Source: an uncultured Lachnotalea sp. (GTDB taxonomy: Bacteria > Bacillota > Clostridia > Lachnospirales > Lachnospiraceae). Taken from it: a stretch of DNA of 52,857 nucleotides. The stretch's first letter is position 1. Every line of letters begins with the position of its first letter. Location of the stretch: contig CAOKOS010000014.1 of the NCBI GenBank assembly GCA_948470255.1, positions 1 through 52,857 of the forward strand, read 5' to 3'. The notes under the pieces were generated by a model. The model was not told the origin of the DNA. It made no database searches and saw nothing but the letters and a program-made list of their open reading frames with translations. Of the stretch, positions 1 through 8,853 are shown piece after piece. Made by a program: the position numbers and the translations under genes.

Positions 1-181
1 ATGGGGTAATCCTCCAAAGTTTGTTTACACTATAAGATATGTGGAGGGGCTTGCCTTTGTTTCCTCATCTGAAGTGAAAATACTTTTGATTAATTTTGTT
101 AAGTGTACTTAGAGAAATACTTGAAAAAAGTAAGCCCAAGACGTATAATTAAGGAGGAATCAAACAGGGGGTACAAGTTGG

Positions 182-652
182 ATGATGGACCATATAGACA
201 GACAGATTGTCAGTATTTTACAAAAAAACGCCAGGACGCCGCTGAAGGTCATTGCGGAAAAGGCGTATCTTTCTTCTCCCGCAGTATCCGCCAGAATAGA
301 GAGGCTGGAGAAGGCGGGAATTATCACCGGTTATTCTGCACGGGTCAATGTGGAGCGGCTGGGGTATCATATTATGGCATTTATAAACCTGGAGGTGCAG
401 CCAAAGCAAAAGCATCAGTTTTACCCGTTTATCGAATCCTGCCCCAATGTATTGGAATGTAACTGTGTCACAGGACAGTTCTCTATGCTGATCAAGGTGG
501 CCTTTAAAAGTACCATGGAGTTAGATCAGTTCATTGGAAGGCTTCAGGATTATGGAAGGACCAGCACACAGATTGTATTTTCCACTCCGGTGGGACCCAG
601 GGGAATCCAGGTTCTGGAGGAGGAAGAGTCTCATGGAGGGAAAGAGGAATGA
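182..652 (+). CDS. Lrp/AsnC family transcriptional regulator
   Basis: A 156-residue protein of standard Lrp/AsnC length. Residues about 3-55 form the winged helix-turn-helix (IDRQIVSILQKNART, then SSPAVSARIERLEKAGII). Residues about 65-145 fit the RAM effector-binding domain, which in this family binds amino acids and drives oligomerisation. It is expected to be a cytoplasmic DNA-binding protein that senses an amino acid or related metabolite; the ligand cannot be read from sequence. The start has a G-rich stretch at 167-171 as a plausible ribosome binding site; a second ATG at 185 is equally possible. The stop overlaps the ATG of the DUF5662 gene by 4 nt, so the two are translationally coupled. 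Confidence 0.93.
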   Translation: MMDHIDRQIVSILQKNARTPLKVIAEKAYLSSPAVSARIERLEKAGIITGYSARVNVERLGYHIMAFINLEVQPKQKHQFYPFIESCPNVLECNCVTGQFSMLIKVAFKSTMELDQFIGRLQDYGRTSTQIVFSTPVGPRGIQVLEEEESHGGKEE

Positions 653-1191
653 AAGCGTGGGGGCATTTGAAAACCATTACTCACCACAAGGGTGAGGTTA
701 TGAAAAATTGTTTTAAAGTGGGGATGTATAAACAGGGGCTTTTCCATGACTTGTCCAAATACAGCCCTCAGGAGTTTCTCACAGGCTGCAGGTATTATCA
801 GGGGACAAGAAGCCCCAATGCGGCAGAGCGGGAGGAGCGGGGCTACTCTTCCGCGTGGCTCCATCATAAAGGACGCAATAAGCATCATTTTGAATATTGG
901 ATGGATGTGGACTTGGACAGGGGGTATCAGATTGCCGGGATGAAGATGCCTGTGAAGTATGTCCTCGAGATGTTTATGGACAGGATTGCGGCTTCCAAAA
1001 CGTATTTGCGGGATACTTATACGGACAGAAGCCCGCTGGAATATTATAACCGGACAAAAGACGTCATGGTTATCCATCCGAAAACCAGGCGCCAGCTGGA
1101 GATCCTCCTTCATATGCTGGCAAGAGACGGGGAGGAGAAGACTTTCCAGTATATTAGGGAGCGTATCAGAGGGAAACATGCCTTAAAATAA
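649..1191 (+). CDS. DUF5662 family protein
   Basis: A 180-residue soluble protein matching the DUF5662 family by its HDLSKYS signature (His33-Asp34) and the HHKGRNKHHFEYW block (His72, His73, His79, His80). The His/Asp pattern resembles a metal-binding HD-like helical fold, but no activity is established for the family, so a hydrolase role is inference only. It starts inside the stop of the Lrp-type regulator (ATGA overlap), implying co-translation. The AAGGAG ribosome binding site of the next gene (1190-1195) overlaps its own TAA stop, so the restriction-modification cassette is joined with no free intergenic DNA. Confidence 0.85.
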   Translation: MKAWGHLKTITHHKGEVMKNCFKVGMYKQGLFHDLSKYSPQEFLTGCRYYQGTRSPNAAEREERGYSSAWLHHKGRNKHHFEYWMDVDLDRGYQIAGMKMPVKYVLEMFMDRIAASKTYLRDTYTDRSPLEYYNRTKDVMVIHPKTRRQLEILLHMLARDGEEKTFQYIRERIRGKHALK

Positions 1192-1202
1192 GGAGATTGA
1201 GT

Positions 1203-3182
1203 ATGGGAACATCCAGCAGCCCTATTGCGGCAGTACCGGAAGGGAAGATTTTAGACTTTATAACAAAAAGACTTGTAAATGACAACCCTGAAGAGTATGT
1301 GCGGCAGAATATAGAGAAGGCTTTAATCAGACAGTATAAATATTCAATTTTAGATTGTGAATCGGAATTTTCCATTAAGGTGGGTTCTGCAAATAAACGG
1401 GCAGATGTCGTTGTGTTTGAGGCTGGCTCCTGCCACAAACAGGAAAATGCATTTATTTTAATTGAGACAAAAAAGGCAAAGACAAATCCCCATGGGAAGA
1501 AAGATGGAATCGAACAGTTAAAATCATATATGGCAGCATGTCTTAATGCCAAATATGGGCTATGGACCAATGGGGATGAGCGGTATTGTTTCGCAAAAAG
1601 AGAAAAAAATAGAAGTCTTTATTTTGAAGAAATCCCGGAAATCCCATCTTTTGGACAAACGGAAGAAAAATTATACCGTCCTCAAAGAAAGGATCTTCAA
1701 ATTGCTACAGCGGACAATTTGATGTTTGCTTTTAGAAGGTGTCATAATTACATTGCCGGAAATTCTGGGATGCACAAAACAGATGCGTTCTGGGAGCTTT
1801 TGAAAGTAATATTTATTAAAATAGAAGATGAGAGGCTGGGGGATATGAATTTTTATGTTACCCCCAATGAATTAAAAAATTCTTCCTTTGCGGCGGCGGC
1901 AAAAAAACGCTTGCAGAAATTATTTACAGAAAAAGTGATTAATAAATACCCTACGATTTTTAACGTAGACGAGACCAAGACGATTGAATTGTCGCCGGAA
2001 GTGCTTACCTATGTTGTTTCTCAGTTACAGGGGTATTCCTTACTTGCTTCACCGGTGGACGTGAAGGGAATTGCATATGAAGAGATTGTCGGTTCTAATC
2101 TGCGCGGTGACCGTGGCGAATTCTTTACGCCAAGAAATGCATGTCGCATGGCAGTGGAAATGCTGGACCCTCAGCCGGGAGAAAAGGTTATTGATCCGGC
2201 GTGCGGTACAGGAGGATTTTTGATTACGGCGATGAACCATGCATTAAAGAAATTGCGGAAAAAAGAAGAAGGTTTATGGAGTGACAGTAAAAATCCTACT
2301 TCTTATGAAATGGAGGAATTATTTAGAAAAAGAACAGAGTATTTGTCTACTTGTGTTTACGGGATGGATATAAATCCGTCACTTGTGCGTGCCGCGAAAA
2401 TGAATATGGTTATGAATAACGACGGTTCCGGAGGATTATACAGAGAGAATAGTTTGGCGAATCCTCATACGTGGGCAGATGAGACGAATCATAAAATAAA
2501 ATTAAATAGCTTTGATCTTATATTTACAAATCCTCCTTTTGGAGCCAATATTCTGATAGATGATGTGAATATTTTATCGCAATATGATCTGGCAGCAGTA
2601 TGGGATAAACAAGAAAAGGAAAGGCTGGAAATACGGAAAGACAGGCTAAAAGAGCCGGTACTTCAAATGAATATGCCGCCGGAGATTTTGTTTATTGAAC
2701 GCTGCGTTCAATTATTGAAACCGGAAACCGGAAGAATGGCGATGGTCATTCCAAACGGAATATTAAATAATCCATCTTTAGAATATGTCAGATGCTGGCT
2801 GCTACATAATGTACAGATTTTAGCAGTAGTTGATATGCAAAGAGATTTATTTCAGCCTGGTAATGATACTCAGACATCAATGGTATTGATGCGTAAATTC
2901 AGTCAGGAGGAAAAAAGACTTGCAGAAGAAGAAAAAATTGATTATCCGATTTTTATGGCAGTGGCTGAAAAGATCGGACATGATAAGAGAGGTGTTGCAA
3001 TATATAAGAAAGATTCCCAGGGAAATGAGATTTTATCTGATCAGGCGAATCAGGAGGAATCCATTGATCCCATAACGGGGGAAACAGTAATATATTCATC
3101 TGGTGTAAAAGAACGTTTGATTGACGATGATATGCCAACAGTTGTGGAAGCCTATAAAAAATGGCAGGTTGAATATTTATGA
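1203..3182 (+). CDS. HsdR-N-like nuclease / N-6 adenine DNA methylase fusion
   Basis: A 659-residue restriction-modification protein with two modules. The N-terminal ~150 residues resemble the HsdR N-terminal nuclease domain, with a PD-(D/E)XK-like arrangement: RADVVVF (Asp68), then ILIETKK (Glu88, Lys90), then Q-L-x-x-Y and the TNGD block. From about residue 270 it is an HsdM-like gamma-class adenine methyltransferase, with motif I DPACGTGGF (residues 331-339) and motif IV NPPF (443-446). No helicase or translocase domain is present. ATG 1203 is preferred over an in-frame TTG at 1197 because AAGGAG at 1190-1195 is correctly spaced only for 1203. The ATGA overlap with the downstream specificity gene shows coupling. 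Base composition is visibly more AT-rich than the neighbours, suggesting transfer. The architecture recalls BcgI-like type IIB enzymes, but cleavage is unproven. Confidence 0.9.
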   Translation: MGTSSSPIAAVPEGKILDFITKRLVNDNPEEYVRQNIEKALIRQYKYSILDCESEFSIKVGSANKRADVVVFEAGSCHKQENAFILIETKKAKTNPHGKKDGIEQLKSYMAACLNAKYGLWTNGDERYCFAKREKNRSLYFEEIPEIPSFGQTEEKLYRPQRKDLQIATADNLMFAFRRCHNYIAGNSGMHKTDAFWELLKVIFIKIEDERLGDMNFYVTPNELKNSSFAAAAKKRLQKLFTEKVINKYPTIFNVDETKTIELSPEVLTYVVSQLQGYSLLASPVDVKGIAYEEIVGSNLRGDRGEFFTPRNACRMAVEMLDPQPGEKVIDPACGTGGFLITAMNHALKKLRKKEEGLWSDSKNPTSYEMEELFRKRTEYLSTCVYGMDINPSLVRAAKMNMVMNNDGSGGLYRENSLANPHTWADETNHKIKLNSFDLIFTNPPFGANILIDDVNILSQYDLAAVWDKQEKERLEIRKDRLKEPVLQMNMPPEILFIERCVQLLKPETGRMAMVIPNGILNNPSLEYVRCWLLHNVQILAVVDMQRDLFQPGNDTQTSMVLMRKFSQEEKRLAEEEKIDYPIFMAVAEKIGHDKRGVAIYKKDSQGNEILSDQANQEESIDPITGETVIYSSGVKERLIDDDMPTVVEAYKKWQVEYL

Positions 3183-4543
3183 GAGTAGGGACAGTGTTGA
3201 AAAAGGACTTTACCAAAAACAGTCGGCTGGACTCCTCCTATTACTTGTCTGATGGAGCGGCGGCAGAGCGATTAGTAAATTCTTTTTTAAAACAGGGGAA
3301 ATATATCCAATTAGGAGACAAAAAAATCGCCACGATCTGGCAGCCCAATCGTAATATCATTGCATATGCGGGAGAGGGGGAGGAGTATGTCCCCTATATA
3401 CAGCCGTATGATATTTTAGAATATCTGCCGGAAGAGCGTTCCAGATTGTCAATACATAAAAATGATATAAATTCATTGCGGGTAACAGAGGGAACTATTT
3501 TACAGACTTGTTCCGGCAGAAATTTAGGACCCCTTGCGATTGCCGATAAATACATGGAGAGATTTGTATTGGGCAGTGATTTAATCAGGATCAATATTGA
3601 AAATGCACGTACAAGATATTATGTATATGCTTTTTTGAATACGGGAATTGGCCAGGCATTACTTCATTCCAGCAAGACTGGTTCTGTAATTGACCATTTA
3701 AGTATAAAAGATATAGAAAAAATAAGAATTCCTTTAGTAGCCGAGAAAGATATTGATGAAATTGTGGAAAAGATAAAAGATTCAGTTTTTATATTTTCCG
3801 CAGCGCGAGATAAGTTATATAGTTTGAAAAAGAAGTATATTGAAGCAGTCGGTGTGTACAGGGAAAAGGTTTCTTTAGCAGAAGGATGGAGCTGCAGTTT
3901 CAGTAATATTCGTGGGAAAAAGAGAATTGATGCGGCTTATTACGAGCCGGCGATTGAAAGAGCAGTGGAAAAGATTAAGAATCATGGCGGTGTAAGATTA
4001 TCAGACGTGGCTGAAGTGATAAAGCCAAGCGGAAGATATAAAACGAATTATGTTGAAAAAGAATATGGAAAGCCACTTCTTTCTGGCAGGCAGTTACTAC
4101 AAAACCAGATTGTCGGGATGAAATATCTGCCATTTAGTTCTGCTTCAAGTTATAAAAAATTCCAGTTGAGAGAAAACGATATCGCATATCCTGCTGATGG
4201 AAGAGTAGAAGGACGGCTGGGAACTCCAGTTTATATCCCTAAAAGCAGGAAAGGGTGGTATGCCAGTGGGCATATCGGCAGAATAAAAGCACGCGAAGGT
4301 ATTGCTCCGGGGTATTTATATATGGCGATGCTGCATCCGGCGGTTCAGGCACAAATATCTTCGATTGCATGTGGCTCCGTAGTAGATGCTGTATATGCAG
4401 AAGATATGGAGCAAATCATAATTCCTGAAAAAATAGAATTTCCATATGAACAGGTTGGAGAGGCCTGGAATATGTTTGATCGGGCCGATCAATTAAAAAT
4501 AGAAGCCTGTTCAAAGCTGTCTAAATTGTTGAAAGAGAAATAA
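3179..4543 (+). CDS. restriction-modification specificity (S) subunit
   Basis: A 454-residue HsdS-like DNA recognition subunit. It has two half-repeats: target recognition region 1 ending near TGSVIDHLSIKDIEKIRIP and region 2 ending near CGSVVDAVYAEDMEQIIIP, each followed by a helical conserved spacer. This is the usual two-TRD design recognising a bipartite site. The start overlaps the methylase stop (ATGA at 3179-3182), so the two proteins are made together and presumably form an M-S complex. Codon and base usage are AT-rich like the methylase. The recognition sequence cannot be predicted. No hsdR gene follows; the next gene is an unrelated DUF2284 protein. Confidence 0.9.
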   Translation: MRVGTVLKKDFTKNSRLDSSYYLSDGAAAERLVNSFLKQGKYIQLGDKKIATIWQPNRNIIAYAGEGEEYVPYIQPYDILEYLPEERSRLSIHKNDINSLRVTEGTILQTCSGRNLGPLAIADKYMERFVLGSDLIRINIENARTRYYVYAFLNTGIGQALLHSSKTGSVIDHLSIKDIEKIRIPLVAEKDIDEIVEKIKDSVFIFSAARDKLYSLKKKYIEAVGVYREKVSLAEGWSCSFSNIRGKKRIDAAYYEPAIERAVEKIKNHGGVRLSDVAEVIKPSGRYKTNYVEKEYGKPLLSGRQLLQNQIVGMKYLPFSSASSYKKFQLRENDIAYPADGRVEGRLGTPVYIPKSRKGWYASGHIGRIKAREGIAPGYLYMAMLHPAVQAQISSIACGSVVDAVYAEDMEQIIIPEKIEFPYEQVGEAWNMFDRADQLKIEACSKLSKLLKEK

Positions 4544-4582
4544 TAGAGAATTTTGAATGTGCCAGGTTCCAGAGAGAATCTG

Positions 4583-4611
4583 GTGACAGAAACACAAAAC
4601 CGTGTTAGAAT
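4583..4611 (+). promoter_or_regulatory. sigma-70 type promoter giving a likely leaderless mRNA
   Basis: GTGACA at 4583-4588, a 17-nt spacer and TAGAAT at 4606-4611 make a near-consensus vegetative promoter. The expected transcription start, about 7 nt after the -10 box, falls on or next to the A of the ATG at 4619. No Shine-Dalgarno sequence lies before that ATG. Confidence 0.6.
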
Positions 4612-4618
4612 ATAAAAT

Positions 4619-5185
4619 ATGACAGAGAAGAAGAAAATACAAATCGAAAAACAGCTTTTGGAATTTCCACTTGCCCAGTATACATATATCCGTTGGGAAG
4701 AGCTTGTGTTTTCAGAACAAGTACGCCATATTTGCGAGACAGAATGTCCCAGATATGGCACTTCCTGGGCCTGCCCTCCGGCTGTGGGAACTGTGGAGGA
4801 GTGCAGGGAAAAGTGCCGTTCCTATGAGGAAGGATTTTTGTTTACCAGCTTTTCTGAAGTGCCGGACATAGAAGATCTGGAGGGGATTTTGGCTTACAGG
4901 GCAGCCCATGAAGAGATAACAAGGCAAGTTTGCAGGATTTTTAAGGAGCAGGGTTTTGAAGTCATGGCTCTTTCCACAGAATCCTGCGCTATCTGCGAAA
5001 CCTGCACTTATCCGAAAGCCCTCTGCCGTCATCCAGAGAAGATGTTTCCCTGTGTGGAAAGTTACGGAATCCTGGTGACAGACCTGGCGGAAAAGTATGG
5101 CATAGAGTTTATGTATGGCGGAAATGTGGTGACCTGGTTCAGCCTGCTTTTCTTTAGGGAGACAAACCATGAAAAAATATTTTAA
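4619..5185 (+). CDS. DUF2284 domain-containing metal-binding protein
   Basis: A 188-residue protein recognised as DUF2284 by its two cysteine clusters: Cys39, Cys43 and Cys52 in CETECPRYGTSWACPP, then Cys123, Cys126, Cys129, Cys136 and Cys145 around the ESCAICETCTYP segment. The family is annotated as predicted metal-binding; the spacing would suit an iron-sulfur or zinc site, but no reaction is known. The ATG lacks a ribosome binding site and lies about 7 nt after a promoter -10 box, so translation is probably leaderless. A GTG at codon 30 is a weaker alternative that would remove part of the usual N-terminal region. The 3' end overlaps the next gene by 17 nt, so the two are probably co-expressed. 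Confidence 0.85.
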   Translation: MTEKKKIQIEKQLLEFPLAQYTYIRWEELVFSEQVRHICETECPRYGTSWACPPAVGTVEECREKCRSYEEGFLFTSFSEVPDIEDLEGILAYRAAHEEITRQVCRIFKEQGFEVMALSTESCAICETCTYPKALCRHPEKMFPCVESYGILVTDLAEKYGIEFMYGGNVVTWFSLLFFRETNHEKIF

Positions 5186-6245
5186 AATTGGACTGGATGT
5201 GGACGATATACTGTTCTCCTGCAATGAGTATGCTGTGGCATTGGCAAATGAAGACTACGGCTTTGTGCCGCCCATGACTTTGGAAGAAGTCCAGTCCTGG
5301 GGAAAGACGGGAAAACGGACGGATGTACTTTTGGATTACTATCAGAGAGAAGAGTTTGTGAAAAACCAGCCGCTTCTTCCGGGGGCAAAAGAGTTTGTGG
5401 AGGAGCTTTCTAAGAGGGCGGAAGTGTTTTTTGTGACAGCCCTTCCGCCGAAACTGATGGGAATTAGGGCGGCCAGGCTCATGGAAGCGTTTCCCATGGT
5501 GCCGGGCGAAAATATTATGATGGGTTTCCGCAAAGAACTTGTGAGTATGGACATGCTTTTGGATGACGGCGGCCATAATATTTCCTCTTCCAGTTCCGCA
5601 TATCCGGTATTGATGCGAAAGCCATGGAACCGCCATATGACCGGTTGTATTTCCGTAAATAATTATGAGGAATTTCTGACGTTTTCAGATATTTTGATGA
5701 ACCCGGCTGCTTATCAGTGGGAAGACCGGGAGGGGGGCCGGGTCATTGCTCTTGTAGGTCCCTCCGGTTCGGGAAAGACAGAAATCATGGAAGAGCTGGT
5801 CAAAAAAGGAAAAGCCCTCCGTGCCAGGTCTTATACCACCAGAAGACGAAAAAGCGGCGAGGAGGATAAAGCGTATCATTTTGTTACGCCGGAGGAATTT
5901 GACCGGCTGGAACAGGCGGGGCAGTTTTTTGAAACCACCCGCTATGCAAAAAACAGCTACGGAAGTATGCTAAAGGACATCCGCAGGATACTGGAGGCAG
6001 GAAAAGATGCAGTGATGGCGGTGGACATCTGCGGCGGCATTGCCTTGAAGCAGATGTTTAAGAAACAGGCGCTCCTTGCTTTTGCAGAGAAACCGAAAGA
6101 GGAGCTGATTGCCGCTATTTTGGAGCGGGACTGTCCCAGAGAAGAAAAGATAAAGAGGATTTTGTCCCTGGATGTGGAACTTCGCAATGAAGAATTCTGT
6201 GATATCACCATCCATGGGGTGAAGGATTTAGAGAAATTCGGATAA
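5169..6245 (+). CDS. 5'-nucleotidase-like HAD domain fused to guanylate kinase
   Basis: A 358-residue two-domain protein. Residues 1 to about 180 resemble the 5'(3')-deoxyribonucleotidase branch of the HAD superfamily: Asp10-x-Asp12 nucleophile motif (GLDVDDILF), a VTALPP threonine motif and the acidic MLLDDGGHN motif. Residues about 193-350 are guanylate-kinase-like: P-loop GPSGSGKT at 197-204, RSYTTRRRKSGE matching the GMP-binding SYTTR block, then YHFVTPEEF. A kinase and a phosphatase for nucleotides in one chain is unusual. Substrates are inferred from family only; the kinase half may be a GMK paralogue rather than the essential enzyme. The start overlaps the DUF2284 gene by 17 nt, with GGGAGA upstream. 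Confidence 0.85.
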   Translation: MKKYFKIGLDVDDILFSCNEYAVALANEDYGFVPPMTLEEVQSWGKTGKRTDVLLDYYQREEFVKNQPLLPGAKEFVEELSKRAEVFFVTALPPKLMGIRAARLMEAFPMVPGENIMMGFRKELVSMDMLLDDGGHNISSSSSAYPVLMRKPWNRHMTGCISVNNYEEFLTFSDILMNPAAYQWEDREGGRVIALVGPSGSGKTEIMEELVKKGKALRARSYTTRRRKSGEEDKAYHFVTPEEFDRLEQAGQFFETTRYAKNSYGSMLKDIRRILEAGKDAVMAVDICGGIALKQMFKKQALLAFAEKPKEELIAAILERDCPREEKIKRILSLDVELRNEEFCDITIHGVKDLEKFG

Positions 6246-6269
6246 AGAAATGAAGAAAGAGAGACAGAT

Positions 6270-7289
6270 ATGGCAAACAGAAACGGCAAGTGTCCAAAAT
6301 GCGGAGGGGAACTGAGTATTCCCGAGGAACTTGAAAAATTTTCCTGTATGTACTGCGGCGCAGTCCTTATGCAGGAGGACCTGGTGGTTCCCCAGGAGAA
6401 AAAGGAAAAGAACCCTCTTGACGATGTACTGGAGAAGCTTTATGAGAGCGGAGATCCAAAAGCGGAGGATTTGATTGAACAGATGCTGGAGCTGGATCAG
6501 TACAGCCTGAAGGCCAATGAGATTTATGCAAGACTTCATTTTAATGAGATTTTTTTTGAACATCTGGATTCCATGAGCCATTTCAGCCGCTCAGAGTATC
6601 CGGGTTATTTTGACAGATATAAAAATCAGTGCCGCCCGGCGCTGGAAGCAGTGGACCGGTACGCGGTGACGGCAGAAGACAGGGGAAATGGGTTTATGCA
6701 TGAGCTGGCGGCAGCTTTGATGAAGGCCATTGATGATATGGTGGCGGCGGATGCTTCCCTTCGGACAAAGAGCGCCCGCTCCATAAAACAGGATCAGTAT
6801 AAGACGATTCTCGCTGTCTACACGGTGCCCATGGTACAGGAGCTGAAGCTTTCCATCGGGGGCCGCCTGGCGGATATCCTGGTGGAAGAATGGATGGCAG
6901 CCCACCCCAAATCAAAACTTGTAAAGGGGAATTATGAGGAAATGGTGACAGGCTTCCGGAAGGGAAAGCTGTGTTTCATCACAACGGCAGTCTGTGGATC
7001 CTTCGGAAAGGCGGATAATTGTTACGAGCTTACCAGTTTTCGGAAATTCCGGGATACGTATATGCTTATGACAAAAGAAGGAGAGGCTTTAGTGGAAGAA
7101 TATTATGATGTGGCCCCTGCCATTGTCACCTGCATTGATATGGAAGCGGATTCGGCAAGCGTTTATAAATCCATATGGGATCAGTGGCTGTCCCCCTGTC
7201 TTTCCGATATAGAAGCGGGAAGGGAAAAGCTTTGCGAAGCGCGGTATAAAGAGATGGTGCTGAATTTAAGAAAGCGGTATTTGTCATAA
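6270..7289 (+). CDS. zinc-ribbon protein with CFI-box C-terminal domain
   Basis: A 339-residue protein. The N-terminus is a treble-clef type zinc ribbon with CPKC (Cys8, Cys11) and CMYC (Cys26, Cys29). The middle is helical and unrecognised. From Cys235 the sequence CFITTAVCGS, followed by FRKFRDTYM, a YYDVAP segment and a terminal helical stretch, matches the CFI-box C-terminal domain found in varied bacterial proteins. Its function is unknown; a modification or protein-interaction role is speculation. There is no signal peptide or clear membrane segment, so it is probably cytoplasmic. It follows the nucleotidase-kinase gene by 24 nt and is closed by a terminator-like structure downstream. 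Confidence 0.75.
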   Translation: MANRNGKCPKCGGELSIPEELEKFSCMYCGAVLMQEDLVVPQEKKEKNPLDDVLEKLYESGDPKAEDLIEQMLELDQYSLKANEIYARLHFNEIFFEHLDSMSHFSRSEYPGYFDRYKNQCRPALEAVDRYAVTAEDRGNGFMHELAAALMKAIDDMVAADASLRTKSARSIKQDQYKTILAVYTVPMVQELKLSIGGRLADILVEEWMAAHPKSKLVKGNYEEMVTGFRKGKLCFITTAVCGSFGKADNCYELTSFRKFRDTYMLMTKEGEALVEEYYDVAPAIVTCIDMEADSASVYKSIWDQWLSPCLSDIEAGREKLCEARYKEMVLNLRKRYLS

Positions 7290-7352
7290 GGGTTTTCCTG
7301 ACAGGAGGATGAAGAAAAAGTAGAAAGAAATAATAGAATAGTTCATAGAAAT

Positions 7353-7419
7353 AATCGCCATAGAATGAGAAAATGGTCACAGTAGTGAATCATATCTTAT
7401 AATATGGCGATTTTTTTAT
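7353..7419 (+). terminator. stem with T-run after the CFI-box gene
   Basis: AATCGCCATA at 7353-7362 pairs with TATGGCGATT at 7403-7412, followed by a run of T. The 40-nt loop is long for a simple intrinsic terminator, so it could also be a leader element of the following symporter gene. Confidence 0.5.
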
Positions 7420-7468
7420 TGTAGAGAAAATTTTAAAATCTGCCATGGGTGAGGAAAGGAGAATGAGT

Positions 7469-8731
7469 ATGGAAACGAGAAAAGAGAAACGGCGGCTTCA
7501 TTTTTCAGTAAAGGTGATGATTGGTCTTTTGCTTGGTATTGTAGCTGGAATTGCTTTCCAGTGGAAGCCGGACATTGCAAATACTTATATTAAACCTTTT
7601 GGGAACCTCTATCTGAATTCCATCAAAATGCTGATTGTGCCGCTGGTATTCAGCTCCATTGTGATGGGAGCCTGCGGCCTGGGGGATGTGAAGAAGTTCG
7701 GGCGGATCGGATTGAAAACCATGGCGGTTTATATGATTACGACTTTCTTTGCGGCGGCAATCGGGGTTATTCTTGCAAATGTTACAAATATCGGTTCTGG
7801 ACTGGAACTGGCCACAGGACAGACGGTGGAAGTTTCTGAAGCGCCGAACATTATTGACACCATTATCAATATTATACCTGGAAATCCCATTAAAGCCATG
7901 GCAGATGGAAATATGCTGCAGATCATCGCATTTGCCCTGTTTATTGGGGCAGGGATTGTCATGGTAGGGAAAAAAGCACAACCGGTTATGGACTTTTTTG
8001 ACGGCTTTGCAGATATCATGTATAAAATCACAGATGTGATTATGAAATTTACTCCTTATGCAGTGTTTGCGCTGATCTGCCCGACGATCGCTTCCAATGG
8101 AATGGATGTGCTTCTTCCACTTTTGAGCTTTGTGCTGTTAGTATGGTTCGGCTTTTTGCTCCATCTTGTTTTGGTATATTTTACAGGAATCAAAGCGCTG
8201 GTCAAAATGGGCCCCATGAAATTCATAAAAGCAGCCTGGGAAGCAATCGTTGTTTCTTTTACCACCTGTTCCAGTTCCGCAACACTTCCTGTCACCATGG
8301 AATGTGGACGGAAACTTGGAATCTCCCTGCCTGTAAGGAGCTTTACCCTGCCTCTGGGAGCAACAGTCAATATGGACGGCGGAGCTATTTACCAGGGAAT
8401 CACGGCAGTGTTTGTGGCAAACCTTTTTGGGATTCATCTGACCATCAGCCAGCAGATCATGATTGTGGCCACGGCAGTTTTAGCTTCTGTGGGAACCGCA
8501 GGCGTGGCCGGAGCCAGTATTATTATGCTGGGGACCGTATTGAGTTCCGTGGGACTTCCACTGGAAGGTATTGCCATTGTGGCTGGTGTTGATAAGCTGA
8601 TTGATATGCCCAGGACTTCCATTAATATCATAGGCGACCTTATGTGTTCTGCATTTGTGGCGCGTACAGAAGGGGAACTGGATATGGAGGCAGCAGAAGC
8701 AGGGCACACAGATGGGGGCGGAGAGTTATAA
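7469..8731 (+). CDS. dicarboxylate/amino acid:cation symporter (DAACS family)
   Basis: A roughly 420-residue integral membrane protein of the GltP/DctA/SLC1 fold, which imports dicarboxylates, glutamate/aspartate or neutral amino acids with Na+ or H+. Diagnostic motifs are the serine-rich re-entrant loop TCSSSATLPVTM, the transport-core ATVNMDGGAIYQG motif, GVAGASIIMLGTV and DMPRTSINIIGD. Earlier in-frame ATGs exist at 7445 and 7463, but AAAGGAG ending at 7461 is best spaced for 7469. It is followed 122 nt later by the SHMT-like gene on the same strand, so the transported solute may feed that enzyme (inference). Confidence 0.93.
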   Translation: METRKEKRRLHFSVKVMIGLLLGIVAGIAFQWKPDIANTYIKPFGNLYLNSIKMLIVPLVFSSIVMGACGLGDVKKFGRIGLKTMAVYMITTFFAAAIGVILANVTNIGSGLELATGQTVEVSEAPNIIDTIINIIPGNPIKAMADGNMLQIIAFALFIGAGIVMVGKKAQPVMDFFDGFADIMYKITDVIMKFTPYAVFALICPTIASNGMDVLLPLLSFVLLVWFGFLLHLVLVYFTGIKALVKMGPMKFIKAAWEAIVVSFTTCSSSATLPVTMECGRKLGISLPVRSFTLPLGATVNMDGGAIYQGITAVFVANLFGIHLTISQQIMIVATAVLASVGTAGVAGASIIMLGTVLSSVGLPLEGIAIVAGVDKLIDMPRTSINIIGDLMCSAFVARTEGELDMEAAEAGHTDGGGEL

Positions 8732-8853
8732 AAGGCGGCCTGCGTGATTTGTTCAATAAACCGGCGGGCTGGTTCCTAGAAAGCAGCTGGATTTCATGGG
8801 ATAATGCCTTACGCCAAGAGAAATTTGCTCAATAGATAAGGAGGAACGAAATC

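Noticed and set aside
103-462. Open frame overlapping the start of the Lrp-type gene
   Set aside because: It lacks family features, begins without a proper ribosome binding site, and runs out of frame through the clear Lrp/AsnC coding region.
631-1179. Long minus-strand frame opposite the DUF5662 gene
   Set aside because: It mirrors a well-supported coding gene; its codon pattern and residues look like antisense shadow.
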